From: Vespa crabro
Lineage: Eukaryota > Arthropoda > Insecta > Hymenoptera > Vespidae
NCBI RefSeq assembly: GCF_910589235.1
Contig: NC_060966.1
Location: forward strand, 5,242,820 to 5,306,819
DNA: 64,000 nucleotides
Direction of reading: 5' to 3'
The first letter of the stretch is position 1; each line of letters begins with the position of its first letter. Shown here in pieces: positions 54,322 to 62,748 of this stretch. Under the pieces are notes generated by a model that saw only the letters and a program-made list of their open reading frames with translations, made no database searches and was not told the origin of the DNA. The translations under genes were made by a program, and so were the position numbers.

Positions 54322-54353
<32 letters not shown>

Positions 54354-54483
54354 CAGAAAGAAACAATTTACTAAATTAATTAAAAATTTTAATTAAATAA
54401 TTTAATTAAATATAAAGATGAGAATAAAACGAACGATTGTATGTGTTAGAAAAAAAAGAAATAAATAAACTAATTAAACGTTC

Positions 54484-54517
<34 letters not shown>

Positions 54518-55406
54518 AAAGAAAAATAATAATTCGACGTAGGCGACACGAGTTTTAGATATCGTCGGAAGGAATTCGCAATATCATTAGAAATTTTGAG
54601 GAAACGGTGAATAATGTGTAGGAACGTTTTAATTAGAAATTAGAGGAATTAATTGCAGGTACAATTAGGTTATAATTAAATGACATGTATTATATCATTA
54701 AAAGTTATATTAAAGTAGAATGAATTTGCACGATGAATCATACGATTTCTCTTCCAACAAAGAGTAGAGATTGTATATGATTTAAGTAAAATTTGTTCTC
54801 CGTCAGACAATAATAATCGTTCACCATTCAACTCTAAAGTATTATAAGAATTATTCATAAGTACTTTCAATAGAAAGTCAAATACAGTTGGAGTAACAAA
54901 AAGGTCCTCGTCATTTTCAGAGTATGTGGGCGTCGGACTCGAGTATCAGTATGGCGATGTCGCGACTAAATCTTCATGGTGATCATCGTCATTATTCACA
55001 GAGCGAAAACAATAATCATCTTCTTCTTCATCAGCATACCAATAACAATAATAATAACAATAACCTCAATCACAATAACAACAATAATAACAACAATAAT
55101 AATAATAATAACAATACGAGTACTACGAACAACAACGTTCACAAGCTCGAACAACATCATCACCATCATCATCATCTATCGTTGGGTTCGATCAATCAAC
55201 AATCGAGAATAGTTGTGGCGCACACAACGCAATTGCCGCCATTGCAATTGTCGCGTGTGCAACAGCAACAACAACAACAGCAACAGCAACAACAACAACA
55301 ACAACAGCAACAACAATTGCCTCTGAGTGTCCCTTCAACGCCAATCTCTTCAAAACATGTTTCAACAGCTGCTTATAATGATTATGAAAATTATCTCTTT
55401 ATATGA
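15936..55406 (+). CDS. rau: Tandem Ras-association (RA) domain protein, Rau-like (five-exon model)
   Basis: The model joins 15936-16139, 52768-53024, 53764-53827, 54017-54265 and 54921-55406. That is 1260 bases, 419 residues plus TGA. All four junctions are GT-AG and the phases agree (0, 2, 0, 0), which is strong evidence for the chain. Residues 1-68 are Ser/Pro/Gly-rich. Residues about 69-161 form a first RA (ubiquitin-like) domain beginning TTIKVYANCLRPD. Residues about 164-252 form a second RA domain beginning LVKIYDS and ending near RRNPDYNPH. The rest is a low-complexity Asn/His/Gln tail. Two adjacent RA domains without catalytic domains match the insect Rau family, known as a positive-feedback adaptor binding Ras-GTP downstream of FGFR/EGFR. 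The fold assignment is firm; the symbol rests on memory of the family. Afadin/Canoe also has two RA domains, but its N-terminus is unlike this one. A further 5' non-coding exon is likely. Confidence 0.8.
18831..18888. repeat. (TAA)n microsatellite
   Basis: 58 bases of near-perfect TAA. Similar tracts occur at 17563-17618, 24388-24453, 56063-56117, 59756-59807 and 63580-63658. Confidence 0.95.
20732..20810. repeat. (GATC)n followed by (GATTC)n array
   Basis: Five GATC copies at 20732-20751 pass into about nine GATTC/GATTT pentamers at 20762-20810. Confidence 0.85.
21426..21466. repeat. Long imperfect palindrome with CpG-rich centre
   Basis: CGACGATAATAACGTACGTC on the left and GACGTACGCGTTATTGTCG on the right meet at GCGC. 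The core TACGTCGCGACGTA is a perfect palindrome. The two arms differ by a two-base insertion and single changes, so it is near-symmetric over 41 bases. Confidence 0.7.
23013..23030. repeat. Perfect 8-bp inverted repeat
   Basis: ACCGCGAA, spacer AG, TTCGCGGT. Three CpG steps lie in AT-rich DNA. Confidence 0.7.
23065..23360. repeat. Diverged direct duplication of about 90 bp
   Basis: GCATTCTAAGAATCT (GC or AC at the start), a CTTGA/CTTTGA block, AACATCC/AACATACC, ACGTTT/AACATT and GCAAGTACCCT/GCAAGTATCCT recur at 23068-23150 and 23275-23353. Confidence 0.55.
23730..23860 (+). CDS. Candidate protein-like island
   Basis: The + frame reads EELRRVPGSLQMVELLLRAT and then PNNERLRHLTFLAYGFTELE before running into a (TC)n tract. 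Natural leucine-rich composition is unusual for this intron. There is no clear donor before the microsatellite, so it may be a relic. Confidence 0.15.
27050..27071. promoter_or_regulatory. Inverted pair of CAGGTG E-boxes
   Basis: GCAGGTGCA, spacer TTAC, TGCACCTGC: a perfect 9-bp inverted repeat that puts two CAGGTG/CACCTG E-boxes head to head. Such sites are bound by Snail-type zinc fingers and some bHLH dimers. Function here is inferred. Confidence 0.4.
28027..28170. other. GC-rich island in the intron
   Basis: About 140 bases are far richer in GC and CpG than the flanks. Two + frames read like protein: CPCRDLIGLAYDVRSQVCVL (open through the island) and TALAETLSASLTTSAVRCAS. GTCAG|GTGTGC at 28080 resembles a donor. 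It may be an exon or a conserved regulatory element; the sequence does not decide. Confidence 0.25.
29782..29805. repeat. (GTCGT)n pentamer array
   Basis: Four to five copies of GTCGT, CpG-bearing. Confidence 0.85.
30098..30172. repeat. (GAA/GAG)n purine tract
   Basis: 75 bases of GAA, GGA and GAG triplets without a pyrimidine. Confidence 0.9.
31945..32004 (+). repeat. (TAGG)15 tetranucleotide array
   Basis: Perfect 60-base array. It is close to but not the insect telomere repeat TTAGG. Confidence 0.95.
33466..33641 (+). CDS. Candidate intronic exon, Gly/Ser-rich
   Basis: The frame is open from 33466, with an ATG at 33499: MQGTAGAIKTSGSYSSSYIS, then a segment ending NEEGGGDGLLKTR. The composition and mixed third-position codon use look coding, while the surroundings are AT-rich. 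The possible donor ACGAG|GTATAG is weak and in phase 2. It could be an alternative first exon or a separate small gene. No domain was recognised. Confidence 0.25.
38972..39118 (+). repeat. Left copy of the covarying two-stem element
   Basis: It begins GCAGCCAT. Stem 1 is TACTTG (38992-38997) with CAAGTA (39059-39064), enclosing an expanded (AAAT)n loop. Stem 2 is GGGTCTC (39078-39084) with GAGACCC (39109-39115). The loop of stem 2 holds TGCTTGCG (39101-39108), a near copy of the 5' strand of stem 1. It aligns with the right copy at 49684 through CTCACCAC, GGAGGTTGCTGC and CAGCCAT. Confidence 0.65.
39006..39050. repeat. (AAAT)n array inside the left covarying element
   Basis: Eleven copies of AAAT that enlarge the loop of stem 1 while the stem stays intact. 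Confidence 0.95.
39545..40110. repeat. Diverged tandem repeat, unit about 150-175 bp, four copies
   Basis: The phrase CTGTGAACATAAGAAA or a close variant recurs at about 39555, 39716, 39867 and 40041. Each of the first three is followed by TTTCCTGAAA or a variant, then AACATG, and then a stretch containing ACAATAAAATTAATTT. Spacings are about 161, 151 and 174 bases. No coding potential was seen. Confidence 0.6.
41436..41516. repeat. 13-bp minisatellite (AATTTATTTTATG), nearly six copies
   Basis: Near-perfect tandem copies. It lies directly before a degraded copy of the hairpin module (41520-41660). Confidence 0.8.
41520..41665 (+). repeat. Degraded copy of the three-hairpin module
   Basis: It matches copy 1 in order: ACATCAAGTC, GTAGATTTTTAATCAGAATA, a GATGATAATGATGATGG run, GTTAC, then GGCTGTTTTGACA in place of GGCTGTGTTGACA. 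The TACCGC/GCGGTA stem has been lost. It shows that the module and the hairpin units after it form one larger duplicated block (41.5 kb and 44.0 kb). Confidence 0.45.
41769..43997 (+). repeat. Higher-order tandem repeat carrying YCTR hairpins, three units of 660-850 bp
   Basis: Unit starts, taken at the GCATTCCTGAATGC-type hairpin, are 41769, 42430 and 43129; a fourth begins at 43982. Each unit runs in the same order: a GCATTC hairpin, a GCACTC hairpin (CCACACT in the first unit), then ATTTATATACCAA-type sequence, a run including ATATATATAATAAAAATT, a second GCACTCCTGAGTGC hairpin, GGCTGCCATTTATG or a variant, and a repeat of AATGTATATCTTTGC-type sequence. Units 2 and 3 also contain a (CT)n tract. 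Hairpin stems vary between units in a compensated way. Confidence 0.7.
43129..43356 (+). repeat. 44-bp minisatellite built on the YCTR hairpin
   Basis: Hairpin starts at 43129, 43172, 43217, 43261, 43294 and 43338. The unit is a 16-base hairpin followed by GGCATGTACTTACTGTGAAC and GTATCATA. One unit is shortened to 33 bases. The middle copies have TCTG and the flanking copies CCTG in the loop, so the expansion started from a TCTG copy. Confidence 0.8.
44041..44118 (+). repeat. 9-bp tandem repeat (AATCAGAAT)
   Basis: About eight copies with single changes. It precedes the first full hairpin module. The single-copy ancestor (TTAATCAGAATAGTTAGAAT) stands at the matching place before the degraded module near 41580. 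Confidence 0.75.
44110..44345 (+). ncRNA. Three-hairpin module, copy 1
   Basis: Hairpin 1 is TTACCAC (44161-44167) with GTGGTAA (44187-44193), extended inside by GAGT/ACTC. Hairpin 2 is ATTGTAAAA (44203-44211) with TTTTACAAT (44216-44224), loop ATGG, and is unrelated in sequence to hairpin 2 of the other copies. Hairpin 3 is TACCGC (44242-44247) with GCGGTA (44269-44274), followed by CTGTGTTGACATGTAGGTAT and a conserved ATATCTCGTATATATACATA tail. It is preceded by a GAT/GAA repeat. Confidence 0.5.
44418..44503 (+). repeat. 10-bp array GTGCACTCCT
   Basis: Eight or nine tandem copies, the last two with CCA for CCT. The unit equals the 5' arm plus loop start of the YCTR hairpin (TGCACTCCTG), so the array probably arose by slippage from a hairpin whose 3' arm was lost. 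It sits where the 41769 hairpin stands in the paralogous block, after CATGCTTGAGTA. Confidence 0.8.
44583..44950. repeat. Degenerate 30-36 bp tandem array (GACTCGACTTTAATTTAAAA)
   Basis: About ten copies of a unit combining GACTCGACTTTAATTTAAAA and a short AAAGTGCAAG or AAAGGGAG spacer. It decays toward the 3' end. Confidence 0.75.
46090..46312 (+). ncRNA. Three-hairpin module, copy 2
   Basis: Hairpin 1 is TTACCAC (46150-46156) with GTGGTAA (46160-46166). Hairpin 2 is TAGAGTTG (46170-46177) with CAACTCTA (46192-46199). Hairpin 3 is TACCGC (46205-46210) with GCGGTA (46232-46237), with the invariant interior ATAAGGGCCTTTGAGCGACC. The same GTTGACATGTAGG and ATATCTCGTATATATACATA tail follows. 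A GGA/GAT repeat precedes it. Confidence 0.5.
46670..46689 (+). repeat. YCTR hairpin with 8-bp arms
   Basis: TTCTCACT, loop CCTA, AGTGAGAA. It is the most diverged member of the family and has a perfect stem of different sequence. Confidence 0.55.
47440..47658 (+). ncRNA. Three-hairpin module, copy 3
   Basis: Hairpin 1 is GTTACCAC (47493-47500) with GTGGTAAC (47504-47511), loop GTA. Hairpin 2 is TAGAGTTG (47514-47521) with CAACTCTA (47536-47543). Hairpin 3 is TACCGC (47549-47554) with GCGGTA (47576-47581), with the same interior as copies 1 and 2. The downstream tail is nearly identical to copy 2. Purine-rich GGA/GAT repeats again precede it. Confidence 0.5.
49684..49796 (+). repeat. Right copy of the covarying two-stem element
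   Basis: Stem 1 is TGCGTA (49702-49707) with TACGCA (49738-49743). Stem 2 is GATCTC (49757-49762) with GAGATC (49787-49792). The loop of stem 2 holds TGCGTATG (49779-49786), identical to the 5' strand of stem 1. It is a direct-orientation homologue of the element at 38972, about 10.7 kb away. Stem 1 differs from the left copy at three base pairs, all compensated. Confidence 0.65.
49915..50002 (+). CDS. Candidate alternative exon upstream of the RA exons
   Basis: An 88-base segment between acceptor TACTTACAG|GAATGA and donor CGCAG|GTACTT. Only one frame is open. It has an ATG at 49917 and reads MKLRSREEREVVPRSNSRSS and then FDCLHDF. It ends in phase 2, which does not fit the phase 0 entry of the exon at 52768, so it would be a 5' untranslated or cassette exon of another transcript. 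It starts 118 bases after the right end of the covarying element. Confidence 0.3.
50330..50690 (+). promoter_or_regulatory. Promoter-like element copy 1 (AAAATGGCG and NRF-1 motif)
   Basis: Contains AAAATGGCG at 50544-50552, the YY1/Pho core often found at transcription starts, and a perfect NRF-1 palindrome GCGCATGCGC at 50591-50600. It is 2.2 kb upstream of the first RA exon. An ORF starts at the ATGG (MASISPATRLLSTPERMRRT, 63 residues). The whole segment has a diverged duplicate at 51868. It may drive a short RA-only transcript. Confidence 0.35.
50790..51090. repeat. Diverged tandem repeat, unit about 110 bp, three copies
   Basis: TCTCGATCGATAATACGTA or TCTCGGTCGATAATACGTA recurs at about 50828, 50925 and 51017. 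The second and third are followed by TATAACAATGTATAACCTAA-type sequence, with TTATTAATATT between units. It lies between the two promoter-like copies. Confidence 0.6.
51868..52170 (+). promoter_or_regulatory. Promoter-like element copy 2 (AAAATGGCG, NRF-1 motif absent)
   Basis: Aligns with 50330-50690 through TATCGATTGATATAT, TTAACTAATTACC, CCAAAATGGCG (52036-52046) and TTTTTTCGAACTATCAT. The NRF-1 motif is missing. A 30-codon frame starts at the ATGG (MAVLLKVMTTLVILTSYSLT). Confidence 0.35.
52768..53024 (+). CDS. rau: rau-like exon 2: first RA domain
   Basis: The acceptor is ATAAATTTACAG|ACG and the donor is CCAG|GTACTT at 53025, ending in phase 2. The exon encodes residues 69-153. The sequence reads TTIKVYANCLRPDIEYKT and continues through a basic RYRMRHRD stretch, an MEVTVRR strand and an acidic LDEDARP segment to CHPRGDS. 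Alternating strands and helices with the basic patch at the first strand are typical of an RA domain that contacts Ras switch I. The open frame runs upstream through the acceptor without a stop, so the start of the exon is set by the splice site and homology, not by a stop codon. Confidence 0.85.
53764..53827 (+). CDS. rau: rau-like exon 3: RA1/RA2 junction micro-exon
   Basis: This is a 64-base exon with acceptor TTTTTGCAG|ATTTTC and donor GGC|GTAAGT. It completes the split Arg codon (AG|A) and encodes FSLQTRRGGLVKIYDSALMSG. This is the last strand of RA1 followed by the first strand of RA2. A second possible acceptor 13 bases downstream (CTTTACAG|ACACG) would break the frame, so the first was chosen. 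The phase agrees on both sides. Confidence 0.85.
54017..54265 (+). CDS. rau: rau-like exon 4: second RA domain
   Basis: The acceptor CTCTTACAG follows a long (TC)n pyrimidine tract. The donor is AAAG|GTGAAA at 54266, phase 0. The 83 residues begin SKYKSLLVSEQTTVDELI and include LYEVCEGEEYQRKLHPDD and RRNPDYNPHRRK, the conserved core and end of an RA domain. If the downstream intron is retained, the frame adds about 10 residues and stops at 54296, which could give a short isoform without the homopolymer tail. Confidence 0.85.
54921..55406 (+). CDS. rau: rau-like exon 5: Asn/His/Gln-rich C-terminus
   Basis: The acceptor is CATTTTCAG|AGTATG, phase 0. The exon encodes 161 residues and TGA. It starts SMWASDSSISMAMSRLNLHG and then has an Asn-rich tract (runs of about 8 and 14), a His run of 7, and a Gln run of about 18 near 55258-55318. 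It ends YENYLFI. The Gln codons are mostly CAA with some CAG, and the Asn codons are mixed AAT/AAC, so the tracts are selected protein repeats at least in part and not only recent microsatellite slippage. Homopolymer tails of this kind are common in insect regulatory proteins. Confidence 0.75.
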   Translation, partial: SMWASDSSISMAMSRLNLHGDHRHYSQSENNNHLLLHQHTNNNNNNNNLNHNNNNNNNNNNNNNNTSTTNNNVHKLEQHHHHHHHLSLGSINQQSRIVVAHTTQLPPLQLSRVQQQQQQQQQQQQQQQQQQQLPLSVPSTPISSKHVSTAAYNDYENYLFI

Positions 55407-56062
55407 GTGATCATTAACGAACGATCATGCTCGTTCGTTTCTGTTAAAATATACTCTCCTTTCGTATCCAATGAAAGAGATATAATATTCATGAGAGATT
55501 ACGATGTAGTACAAGAATTTTTTAATGTTAAGAAGTTAACGTTATTACCTGATTTATACTTAAAACTCCATTCTTTATTTACGTTAGACTTTACACGTAA
55601 CGCATTCGTCGTTGTTCCTTATCAAAGCGATCTGAGGAAAGATCTATCGATCTTTTCTGTTTCTACCAAAAAAGAAAAGAAAAAGAACAGGAAAAAGAAA
55701 AACGTAAGAAGGAAGAATAATTGATGATTATCAAAGGACATGGTCGACGTTCATTATGCTACGAAACAAAGAGAATCACGATTGTAGTCAGTAGAAGAGA
55801 AAAATTGTACCAAAGGTAGATCTACGAAATGATTAATAAAAAAAAAAAAAACAAAAAAAAAGAAGAAAAAAGAAAGAAAAAAAATATATATATATATATA
55901 TGAATATAATATAGATGCATATTAAATGTACTATTGAATATTTTGCTTTTAGAGCAAGATTACGTATGAATTTTTTTGATCGCGATTATGTATTATGTAT
56001 TATTACTATTACTATTATTATTATTATTATTATTATTATTAAATACTATTATTAATATTATA

Positions 56063-56117
<55 letters not shown>

Positions 56118-56830
56118 GTAATATGTAATCTTCTTAGGAAGATTGATTTTCCGTCGAGTGGTAAACAATTAGTGCAAGAATGACGTCATTTGTATACCCC
56201 GCGAGATGATCGCCTATTTATTTATGTTACCCCAGTAAAACATTTTTCTGTTTTTTTTTTTTTTTTTTTTGTCAAAGTCACTTAAAAATTTAAATTATTC
56301 CTATATATATACACACATATACTGTCCTCGACTGTGTCTCTGTAAAAAAAATCTCGTCGTGCAATCCGATTGGACAGTATCTAATATGGGTATTCCGTAC
56401 TTGTTGTTATGTAAATAATAATCAAACAAATAATTTCTCCTGATAGAATAATTTTCGATGAAAAAAACAAAAAGGGGAAAAACCAAAATCGTGTCTAACA
56501 TTTCTTTATGTAAGTTTTTAATTATCGCGTTTTCGTTTTATTGAGAGACTCGGTGCTGGCGGCGCATCTTATTACCAAAGAATCGGTACGATATGTATAA
56601 ATGAAAATAAACAAGAAAAAAAAAAAAAAGAAAAAGAAGAGAAAAAAAATGATAATAAAAAAAAAGGAAAAAAAAAAACAAATAAATACAATAAAGGAAC
56701 TGGCAGCCGAGTTATGTAATATGTGCAAGGATGTACGAAAAAAAAAAAAAGTAACGCGATTGCACGTAATCGTATTCACGCGTTGTAAGTACCTAGATAA
56801 TGTAAATAAATTTTTGTAATGACGTCGTCG
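55407..56830 (+). other. Probable 3' UTR of the rau-like gene
   Basis: AT-rich sequence follows the stop codon. Three AATAAA signals are visible, at 55835, 56606 and 56805. The first two sit in A-rich tracts and are weak. The one at 56805-56810 is followed within 25 bases by a GT/T-rich stretch, so it is the best cleavage candidate, near 56820-56830. The UTR would include (TTA)n tracts at about 56000-56117. The end is inferred. Confidence 0.35.
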
Positions 56831-57177
56831 TTTGTTATATTTTACTACACGAGAGAATATAAGATTAATAATTTGTGTCCCTTCCCTCTCGTAAATATAT
56901 ATATATATATGATCTATTTTATTCTTACCTTTTCGACAGTGTTGGAATCGAAATGTCTGCTTAAAAAGAAAAGGCAAAAAAGAAGAAGAAGAAAAAAAAA
57001 GAAAGAAAAAGCGACAAAAAAAGTAATAAATTATACTCAAATATTTCCGTGTGATGATAAAAATTTTATTTACAAATGCGACAAATGTAGGAATTTGGTT
57101 ATCGGTAAAATATCAGAGAGAGGGAGAGAGAGAGAGAGAGAGAAAAAAAACAGATTCCGACATTTTTCTTTGCATAC

Positions 57178-57208
<31 letters not shown>

Positions 57209-58008
57209 TATACAATATATATATATACATATATATATATATATGTATACAAATATATATGTATACACATATACATACAAATTTTCTATAATAAAAAAAC
57301 ACCTGCTTCCCCGTCCAAAAGATAGTCCCTTGTCGATACAACTCAATTGACAGGAAAATAGACTATAACTGTTATATATCGATGATCTCTCGATCATTAA
57401 TCGATAATAATGCAATCGTCGTCATCGTAATCATCTCACCGCTCATCTCTCTCCGAGATATCACCGACCTTTAGGAAAGAATCACTGAGATGTGTAACAA
57501 TAATAATAATCTTTACATTAAATACGATTAAATTCTAGCTAATTTGGTATCTTTTTGTTCTTTTTTTCTTTTTTCTTTTTTTTCTTTTTGTTGCTGTCTT
57601 TTTTTTTTCCTTCATATATTTTCTTTTCTTTTCTCTTTTTTTTTTTTTTTTTTTTTTCTTTGCTCTCAAAGGGCTATGCGGAATTACAGTAAATAGAAAT
57701 ATTTATTTCTCAAAGTAAAAGGGATTTTTCTCTTATGTTCTTCCATCCCTTTTTCCTTTCTTCTCCAGTGGGATCGTTTGTGGGATAGATGATTAGTGTG
57801 TGTGTGTGTGTATGTGTATGTGCGCGTGTGTTTGTTTTTTTTTTTTTTCATTTTTTTTTCTTTTCTTTTCATTTTTTTTTCTTCCATTCGAAGGGAACGT
57901 ATTCGAAAAGGGATATACCTGTTTTTTTTTCTTTTTTCGTTCGGTTTTTAGTTTCAAAGGATAACATCACAGCATTGACATATCAACATTGAAACAATCG
58001 AGGCAACG

Positions 58009-58048
<40 letters not shown>

Positions 58049-58386
58049 TTCTTTCTATCTTTCACTCGCTCGCTCATATCATAAAGATTTAGTATATTCG
58101 ATCTATTTCGATCCTTACGAAGGAGAGATTTCGCGATCTGTGCGTTGCAACGATCGTACCACTTTTCATTTTGCTATAGAACAATTTACAACATCTCGTT
58201 AATTAGTCGCCTCAATTCCATTTCCGAATAAACCATAGCTCTCGCACATATTATACATACATGTGTATTCTCTCTCACTCACACACATTCTCTCTCTCTC
58301 TCTCTCTCTTACTTTCATTCGCGTTCATTATTCTCTTGTTTATTTTCACGATCAGAAATAATCGTAATTTATAATTCGTTCATAAA

Positions 58387-58433
<47 letters not shown>

Positions 58434-59261
58434 TACAGTTTCATTCTCACTTTATTTAATCTCTTTTCGATCTCGGTATGCAACAACAATGAAATAAATT
58501 TCTTTCGTGGAAAACGAATGGATAGCTCGTCGTTCGATCGTCGTTTCAAATGATGATATCGATTCGATCGATCGATCGATCATCGATCGATCGAATCTCG
58601 AACGTGGGAAACATATATAGAAGATATAATATATATTAAGGGAGATCTTTGATCCAACGTACCAGCCACACAAGAAAATTCGCCGAGGACGATCGAATGT
58701 CCGCGTGCGTGTTGAAATCATTAATGTCCCGATAATTCCATCTTCTTTTTGTTCTTCCATTTTTGTTCTCGTTTCTAATTTTACTCATTTTCCCCACTCC
58801 CCATTCCTTTTTCATTCTATTTAATTATTTTCGTTATTTCTATTACACGCAATTAAGGACAATACCGTCCCCGGAGAGATAACGATTGATTCGAAGTGAC
58901 GATCTAACGCGCGAGGACGGTTACGGTATGTATACAATGATTTATATTTCAAATGATTCAATTAATCAATCGATTCATATCATTTTACATTAGATTCGAT
59001 GGTAAATTCCTTTTTCTTTTCTTTTCTTTCGATCAAGAAATCATTACAATTTTCTTTTCTTTTCTCTTCTCATCTCTTCTCTTCTCTTCTCTTCTCTTCT
59101 TTTTTTTTTCGCATTCAACACATAATACAACACGATTAATAATCATTTTAATAGACAGTATAATATATGGAGAACATTTTTATGAAATTAATTAAATTTT
59201 TATTATATTCAACATAAAACGATTCGTAATTTCATATCGATTCAAAACATCTCCACGATCA

Positions 59262-59278
59262 TAATCATTATAATCATT

Positions 59279-59346
<68 letters not shown>

Positions 59347-59421
59347 TATAATTATCATTATAATTATCATCATTATCATCATCATCATCATCATTATCAT
59401 CATCTTTATCATCATCATTAT

Positions 59422-59455
<34 letters not shown>

Positions 59456-59458
59456 TTT
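59262..59458. repeat. Long (ATC)n tract
   Basis: About 200 bases of ATC triplets with ATT interruptions. It gives a false poly-Asp frame on the minus strand and poly-Met in another. Confidence 0.95.
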
Positions 59459-59754
59459 ATACACAAGTATACTTTCGAAACCACATTTGACAGCGGCCAA
59501 CGATATTATTGCGAAAACCTTAAGGCTCGATACAAAGACAGGCATTTCGCGAATATTTCTAAGCACGTCGAGAGGGCTCGTTCGAACAGAATTTCCATGA
59601 AATTTTCTAATAATCATTTAATTAATAATCAAAATGAAATTCTATTCGATTATTGACCGAGCCCGTCTCCTCGTTTGGACCTTCCAACCATTATGGGGGT
59701 TGCATTCGGTGAGAGAGTTCGCGTTTTAATCATTTATTATTATAATTATTATTA

Positions 59755-59808
<54 letters not shown>

Positions 59809-59877
59809 ACTATACGGTGCAAGCCAACGAACGAATGTTAATTAATTAATTAATAATAATTAAGAAAAGAAAATATG

Positions 59878-59883
<6 letters not shown>

Positions 59884-59959
<76 letters not shown>
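59884..59959. repeat. (TA)n microsatellite, longest in the window
   Basis: About 75 bases of TA. Other long TA tracts occur at 4938-4972, 5681-5729, 26413-26459, 38099-38139, 61929-61968 and 62347-62393. Confidence 0.95.
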
Positions 59960-59964
<5 letters not shown>

Positions 59965-61518
59965 TTAATATAAAAAAGTCAAACATTATTTGCGCCCTTC
60001 TTCTCTACGCACCCTTAAAAAGGCTCACCCTCGCTTCCAACCTTCTTTTCTCTCATCTCCCCCTCCCCTCTCTTTTCTTTTTTCTTTCATCTATCAAAGT
60101 TTTCTTTCTTTCTTTCTTTCTTTTTTCTTGCTTTTCTTTACATTGTTTATTATTACATTTTAATGATTTTGCGTGTGTATGTGTGTGTTTGTGTCTGTGT
60201 GTGTGTGTGTGTGTGTTCCCAATCGGACTTTTAAAGTTTCTCTCAACCCCTCCCCTTCTTCGTCTTCGATCTATTTAAACTTTTGATCATTTTTGTAATT
60301 TTTTACTTCTTTTTTTTCCCCTTTTTGCATTCTCATTACATTGATATTATATTTAGTCTAGAGAGAGACGACATTTCTCATTTGCTTGATTCTTGTTAAA
60401 TATTTTTTTCTGCGTGTGCTTTTAATACGGCTTTTTTTTTAATTTTTTTTTATTTTATTTTAATTTTTTTTTTCTTTTTCTTTTTTATTGCATTTAAACG
60501 ACAAAATTCTAAGTTAATCTTGAAATATCTTCGTCGTGTCAAGCCTCGCCAAAGTTTCGTTTCTAATTAAGATAATTATGTATTTCGTTTATTAGCTGCT
60601 TGAGATTTATGCACGTGTAGATCTCTACGGATAGAAACTACCGCATGCGATTTTTTAATATTTAATTAACTTTTTACTGATTTTTCTTTCCATTTTTTTT
60701 TTTTGTTTTTTCTTTTTTCATTTTGTACGATCTATTTTCATTGATCAAGCCTACGAAGTTCATAAAGTCTATCGACATAATTAGATGATTTACGATGGTT
60801 TTTCTTTCTCCCTTCTTTTTTTTTTTAATTTCTTTTTTCTATTCAGTTCTAAATTTTCGAAAGATCGATTACTGATTTACGTACTTTCCTTTTTTTCTTT
60901 TTTGAGTTATTATCATTTAATACATAAAGTTTCTATAGATGTTTGCCATCTTGCTTGGTTTACGAGAGACTCTCTTAGAAAATATTATAAAAATTTGTCC
61001 CCTCCCCCATAAGACAAGATTCGGTTTATTTTTGACGCTTACCATCATCTTGTTTTCTTACTCTTTCATTATTTTTGTTTTCTTTTTTTTTTTATGACGT
61101 TTATCATTAATCTATCGTCATTAAATTACAATAGAACGCGTCTAGAAAGTAGTTTGTACAGCTACAATGAAAATATTTCGTTTATCCTCATCATTATTTA
61201 ATCATCGTGTATGGATCTTTCTCTCTTTTTTTTTTCTTTTCTTTCTTTCTTTTTTTCTTTCTTTATTATTAATTTTTTCTTTTTTTTTTTCTCTCTTCTT
61301 ATATTAAATATAATTCGATAGACAAGCGATAGTAATAAAATAATTGGACGATCTTTCGTCTTATACGAATCATTTGGAAATAATAACTATCGTTTACGAA
61401 AATCTCCTTTGAAAATTTCATTTTTATCTTTCCTTCGTCATCGCACCCCCTTTCTTCGGTTTTCTACTTTTAAAAATTTTTTTTCTTTTTCCTTTTTTTT
61501 TATTTTCTTTCTTTGCAG

Positions 61519-61561
61519 GAAAGAAAAGGGGGCGATTTCGTTCGTTTGAAGAAGTGGAAGC
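61519..61561 (+). CDS. Candidate alternative exon after the RA exons
   Basis: A 43-base segment between TTCTTTGCAG and GTGAGT. Joined in phase 0 to the exon ending at 54265 it would read ERKGGDFVRLKKWK and leave one base (phase 1). The exon at 62749 takes that phase to an in-frame stop. This is inference from splice consensus and phase only. Confidence 0.2.
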
Positions 61562-61924
61562 GTGAGTATCCTTAGGTAGAGAATCACGTGTGAGGAAATA
61601 TATATTCTTATCGTTATAATATTATTTACAAGCGTTGGCTGCGAAATACAATTTATTCATTTATCATCGTTTTCTTTTTTCTATCTTTAAACGTTCTTAA
61701 AAAAAAAAGAAAAGAAAAACAGAAAAAAAATAATTAATAAATAAATAAATAAATAAATAAAAATAAAAAAAAAGTTCTTAAAGGAAAACAAAAATTTTAT
61801 AGATAAAGTAGTAAAGAAATAGAAAATGAAAAGAACAGAAAAAATAAATAGAAAGAATTCGCTCAAGGATTACTCGCATTATTTAACTCGCATCACTCTT
61901 TAGTTCTCTCACTCTACAGAAGAA

Positions 61925-61978
<54 letters not shown>

Positions 61979-62131
61979 TCATCATTCGTACGAACATATA
62001 TCTTTTCGCTTCGCACAATATACAAAATATCATTCTTAAAAAAAAAAAGAAATGTAGAATATGTTGAAAATCTTATCGACAATTATGTTTCTCTTTTTTT
62101 TTTCAGAGATTTACAATACAAAGTTTATGTA

Positions 62132-62178
<47 letters not shown>

Positions 62179-62342
62179 CCTGAGTGTATGTATGTGTATG
62201 TGTTTGTATGGGTAATATGTGTATATGCGAAAGTGCATCTCGCTACAAGAAAGTTCTTGATTGTAAACGACTCGAAGAAGTTTTTTTTTTTATACTTCTT
62301 ATATAATCAGAATAGCCGAAAAAGACAAAGCCAAATAAATAA

Positions 62343-62394
<52 letters not shown>

Positions 62395-62567
62395 CTTGCG
62401 ATTCCGTAATAAAAATGAATATTTCGCGCTAATTGAAAAAGGAGCGCGAATAAATTTCCTTAACACCTTACAATGACGATAAAATTTTTGTTAAAGAAAA
62501 AAAAAAAGAACTCGTTCTCTTTTATTTTTTCTTTCTTTCAAAGTACTTCTTTCTTTATCTCTATCAC

Positions 62568-62570
<3 letters not shown>

Positions 62571-62653
<83 letters not shown>
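62571..62653. repeat. (GA)n microsatellite, longest in the window
   Basis: About 83 bases of GA with three AAA interruptions. Other (GA)n tracts occur at 3199-3226, 4379-4406, 13759-13801, 19529-19561, 29840-29868 and 34110-34144. GA tracts can bind GAGA factor, but nothing here shows that they do. Confidence 0.95.
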
Positions 62654-62654
<1 letters not shown>

Positions 62655-62710
62655 ACAAAAAAGAAAAAGAAAAAGTGAAACGACAATTTTCTCGATCCTT
62701 TCTACATAAT

Positions 62711-62743
<33 letters not shown>

Positions 62744-62748
62744 ATCAG

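Noticed and set aside
56522..57415. Several 100-170 residue frames
   Set aside because: Poly-F, poly-K and YIYI translations of poly-T, poly-A and (TA)n.
59192..59617. Acidic Asp-rich protein on the minus strand
   Set aside because: The frame is a translation of an (ATC)n microsatellite. All three frames are homopolymeric.
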